In this document: one piece after another, positions 6,201-7,192 of the stretch
Layout of the letters: every line of letters begins with the position of its first letter
Position numbering within the stretch: position 1 is the stretch's first letter
Source: Campylobacteraceae bacterium
GTDB taxonomy: Bacteria; Campylobacterota; Campylobacteria; Campylobacterales; Sulfurovaceae
Length of the DNA stretch: 7,192 nt
Direction of reading: 5' to 3'
Assembly: GCA_027083895.1 (NCBI GenBank)
Contig: JALWMN010000051.1
Location: forward strand, 1 to 7,192
Made by a program: the position numbers and the translations under genes
The notes under the pieces: model-generated
The model's database searches: none
What the model was told of the DNA's origin: nothing
The model's input: only the letters and a program-made list of their open reading frames with translations

Positions 6201-7192
6201 ATTCAAGTACACAATGTGATTACAGTAATATAAAGTATTACTATACAAATGAAGATCCTACAAAAATCAATATGGCACCAACAGTTGGTGATGAGAATAA
6301 GATTGGAAATGCAAAGTCTATCTGGTGTGAAGGTGATGAGAATGGGCCAAATGGCTGTACAATTCCATCAAGTGGATTTACATTTACAGATAATTCACAA
6401 GTGACTGCAGTACGTGCTCGTGGTGCAATTATGGAAAAACAGGCAATTTGTCAGTTTAAAGTACATGTAACAGTAGAAAATAACTTAGCAGGCGATAACT
6501 ACTCTAACTCAGCAGGTGCAAGTGCTACTGGTATTACACTACCAGTTCTTTCTAACTCATTAGCTGTACCAATTGTAGGTAGTAGTATTGGAGATAGAGT
6601 TTGGCTTGATACAAATAAAAATGGTATTCAAGATCCTGATGAAATAGGTGTTTCTGGAGTTAAGGTACACTTAATGGAAGCTGATGGTACTACACCGGTA
6701 AAAGACCCTGCAAATCCAACTGAAGATTATGTAGTCACAACAGATACCAATGGTAATTACTTATTTACTAATTTAAAACATGGTGATTACAAAATTAAAT
6801 TTGATATTCCTGCAGGGTTTAAAGTTACAACTCAAAATAGTGGTGATGATAACACAGATAGTGATGCAGATAGTAATGGTTACATCTCTAAAACTTTAGG
6901 TGTAGATGAGCATGATAGAGATGAAGATTTAGGTTTAACAACTCCTACAATCTCTGGTCATATTTTTGATGATGGTGATGGTGATGACAATGTCAATGGT
7001 GATCCTATTTCTCAACCAGATGGAGTACAGCTTTATGTAACACTATTAGATGAGAATGGTGCGGCAATAGCAACTAAGCCAGTAGCGAGTGATGGAACAT
7101 ATATCTTTGATGGGAATGATGGTGTAAGAGCTAATCAAGATTATCAAGTAGTACTCTCTACAGAGCAGAATGCTACAACTTCTACGTTACCA
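3269..7192 (+). CDS. Giant exported surface protein with DUF11-like and SdrD B-type domains, 3' end beyond window
   Basis: The open frame runs 1308 codons to the window edge without a stop. Residues 1-22 are a signal peptide: MMSMKK, a hydrophobic core IILVFLF, then cleavage near LQAA. The mature protein is rich in Asp, Asn, Gly and Thr. Residues about 84-217 look like a beta-sandwich module with a Cys pair. Residues 219-299 (WNIDKAF to LLECR, with FKDDIS) and the region to about 730 match no family I can name. Residues 734-870 and 888-1100 resemble DUF11 domains (TGDEVTYTL, then VIDVLP- and DILP-type strands). Residues 1104-1223 are a clear SdrD B-type domain (GDRVWLD, NGNYLF, GDYKIKF, DEDLGL) with an EF-hand-like loop DTNKNGIQDPDE at 1114-1125. 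A second SdrD-like unit starts at 1226 with DDGDGDDNVNGD. Sixteen Cys suggest periplasmic disulfide formation. The ATG at 3269 has AAAGGG 7 nt upstream; ATGs at 3272 and 3278 are alternatives. A role in adhesion or cell-surface structure is inferred from domain content. The anchor or secretion signal is not visible. Confidence 0.85.
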   Translation, partial: MMSMKKMIILVFLFSSGILQAAFVNVTTKYGKTGGIIGPLNTTGDKVNGRDICPNNPTPGCDFSDDPGYNNNDTVEDPSDDSYSGDLLVRTNDNFEVIAGWTWKGNAGGDEEVVTITGTLPLKDGKAYYEWTQLPGSCDPENSTISEDKQTIVCVRKDFDKNDAGTYSEDLIFNVRVLGGTPNGTQPGDIKFKVEAPNADAQEDTTDGYSLTVTASPRWNIDKAFGAYAIRSGQKVVIDGEEKSGFIIDYRILIETDEVKGEVDNVFSLLGNESLGKDATITFKDDISKISPNAKLLECRTTGRAYNDMSGNNKLRDGYEGGNLPISFSGPGSTKESQTASHIPQLKGEQVPTCTQNGSTIDVKIEHVDATLDHYPTKDYDGRDLPVNRAIASILTISIFVPLDDVKAGDNGTVDCDGYGVGRSDCDDGELHTENYITNFNPVSESGVQNFAGQGESEKDNYVRYTLYYSAGGFDKFYWGDKNSVWNPPAGQTRTRQGDRFVSKGYEWSSRLYSVNNGGTDQTTDSFCDVIDANYMEIIKYSEKTNYTDTRYLHEDDLPFIVYTGIGKGDPDNHLYNGAKITDYYDIEFAGDYEDDSFLPSNNNNRQDNDVSDKIKAECNAPAKKWYKTIDEARLNSPIGAVTKVRWRLKEGMVLAPGQGNYWMLLHRVRDVRADNGTPLKAGDMMVNYGVHMFDGNKGEWGKNSYIPHGLDDNGMPENYQNGTGDRMFYTGAKVRIKKSASRTSATTGDEVTYTLNSSFTDDVGSEGLEGDVKIIDVLPKDFKYKQGSVTPYDEFGEPTIGTCADALDINSSTTPCKDGENQVLIWDLGQRPINAPEIPDLNYTVLIGAAANVGTNTNVVKIESSTDASPVSQRKAEIGLSINIPSSINIVKTTEENPDYPSKRESTNVPKDIFFKMDMRNGKNGDITDVDVIDILPFVGDGDKVINFNDLKVSRKVPTSFHGTMKFHNASFGQHPNSSTQCDYSNIKYYYTNEDPTKINMAPTVGDENKIGNAKSIWCEGDENGPNGCTIPSSGFTFTDNSQVTAVRARGAIMEKQAICQFKVHVTVENNLAGDNYSNSAGASATGITLPVLSNSLAVPIVGSSIGDRVWLDTNKNGIQDPDEIGVSGVKVHLMEADGTTPVKDPANPTEDYVVTTDTNGNYLFTNLKHGDYKIKFDIPAGFKVTTQNSGDDNTDSDADSNGYISKTLGVDEHDRDEDLGLTTPTISGHIFDDGDGDDNVNGDPISQPDGVQLYVTLLDENGAAIATKPVASDGTYIFDGNDGVRANQDYQVVLSTEQNATTSTLP

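Overview
The window looks like chromosomal DNA of a low-GC member of the Campylobacterota (epsilonproteobacteria), possibly a relative of Sulfurovum or Sulfurimonas. The best evidence is the bS21 protein, whose C-terminal run ([27 protein letters not shown] in overlapping parts) is of the type I associate with that phylum. Promoters with good -10 boxes and weak -35 boxes, and the AT-rich intergenic DNA, agree with this. The genus is an inference.

Layout. Positions 1-1059 (minus) hold most of purT, formate-dependent GAR transformylase, cut at its C-terminus by the window edge. Positions 1060-1256 are intergenic and hold an octamer-based inverted repeat in the probable purT leader, then the rpsU terminator. 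Positions 1257-1469 (minus) are rpsU, for which I choose a GTG start. Positions 1470-1738 are a 269-bp divergent intergenic region. It holds a composite, roughly mirror-symmetric element (heptamer arrays in inverted arms plus several tiny triloop hairpins), followed by overlapping divergent promoters. Positions 1739-3136 (plus) encode the bifunctional NAD(P)HX repair enzyme Nnr. Positions 3137-3268 are a regulatory region with two near-identical 19-bp palindromes, a candidate promoter and an 8-bp inverted repeat. Positions 3269-7192 (plus) are the first 1308 residues of a very large exported surface protein, open at the window end.

The first three genes are housekeeping: purine synthesis, translation and cofactor repair. 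They form no common pathway. rpsU and purT share a strand but a good terminator separates them, and nnr is divergent. The accessory part is the giant protein. It has a signal peptide, Cys-containing beta-rich N-terminal modules, two DUF11-like domains, one clear SdrD B-type calcium-binding domain and the beginning of a second. Its promoter region is bracketed by the twin palindromes, so it is probably under specific control. No RNA genes, insertion sequences or CRISPR arrays were seen. No stretch over 300 bp lacks a gene.
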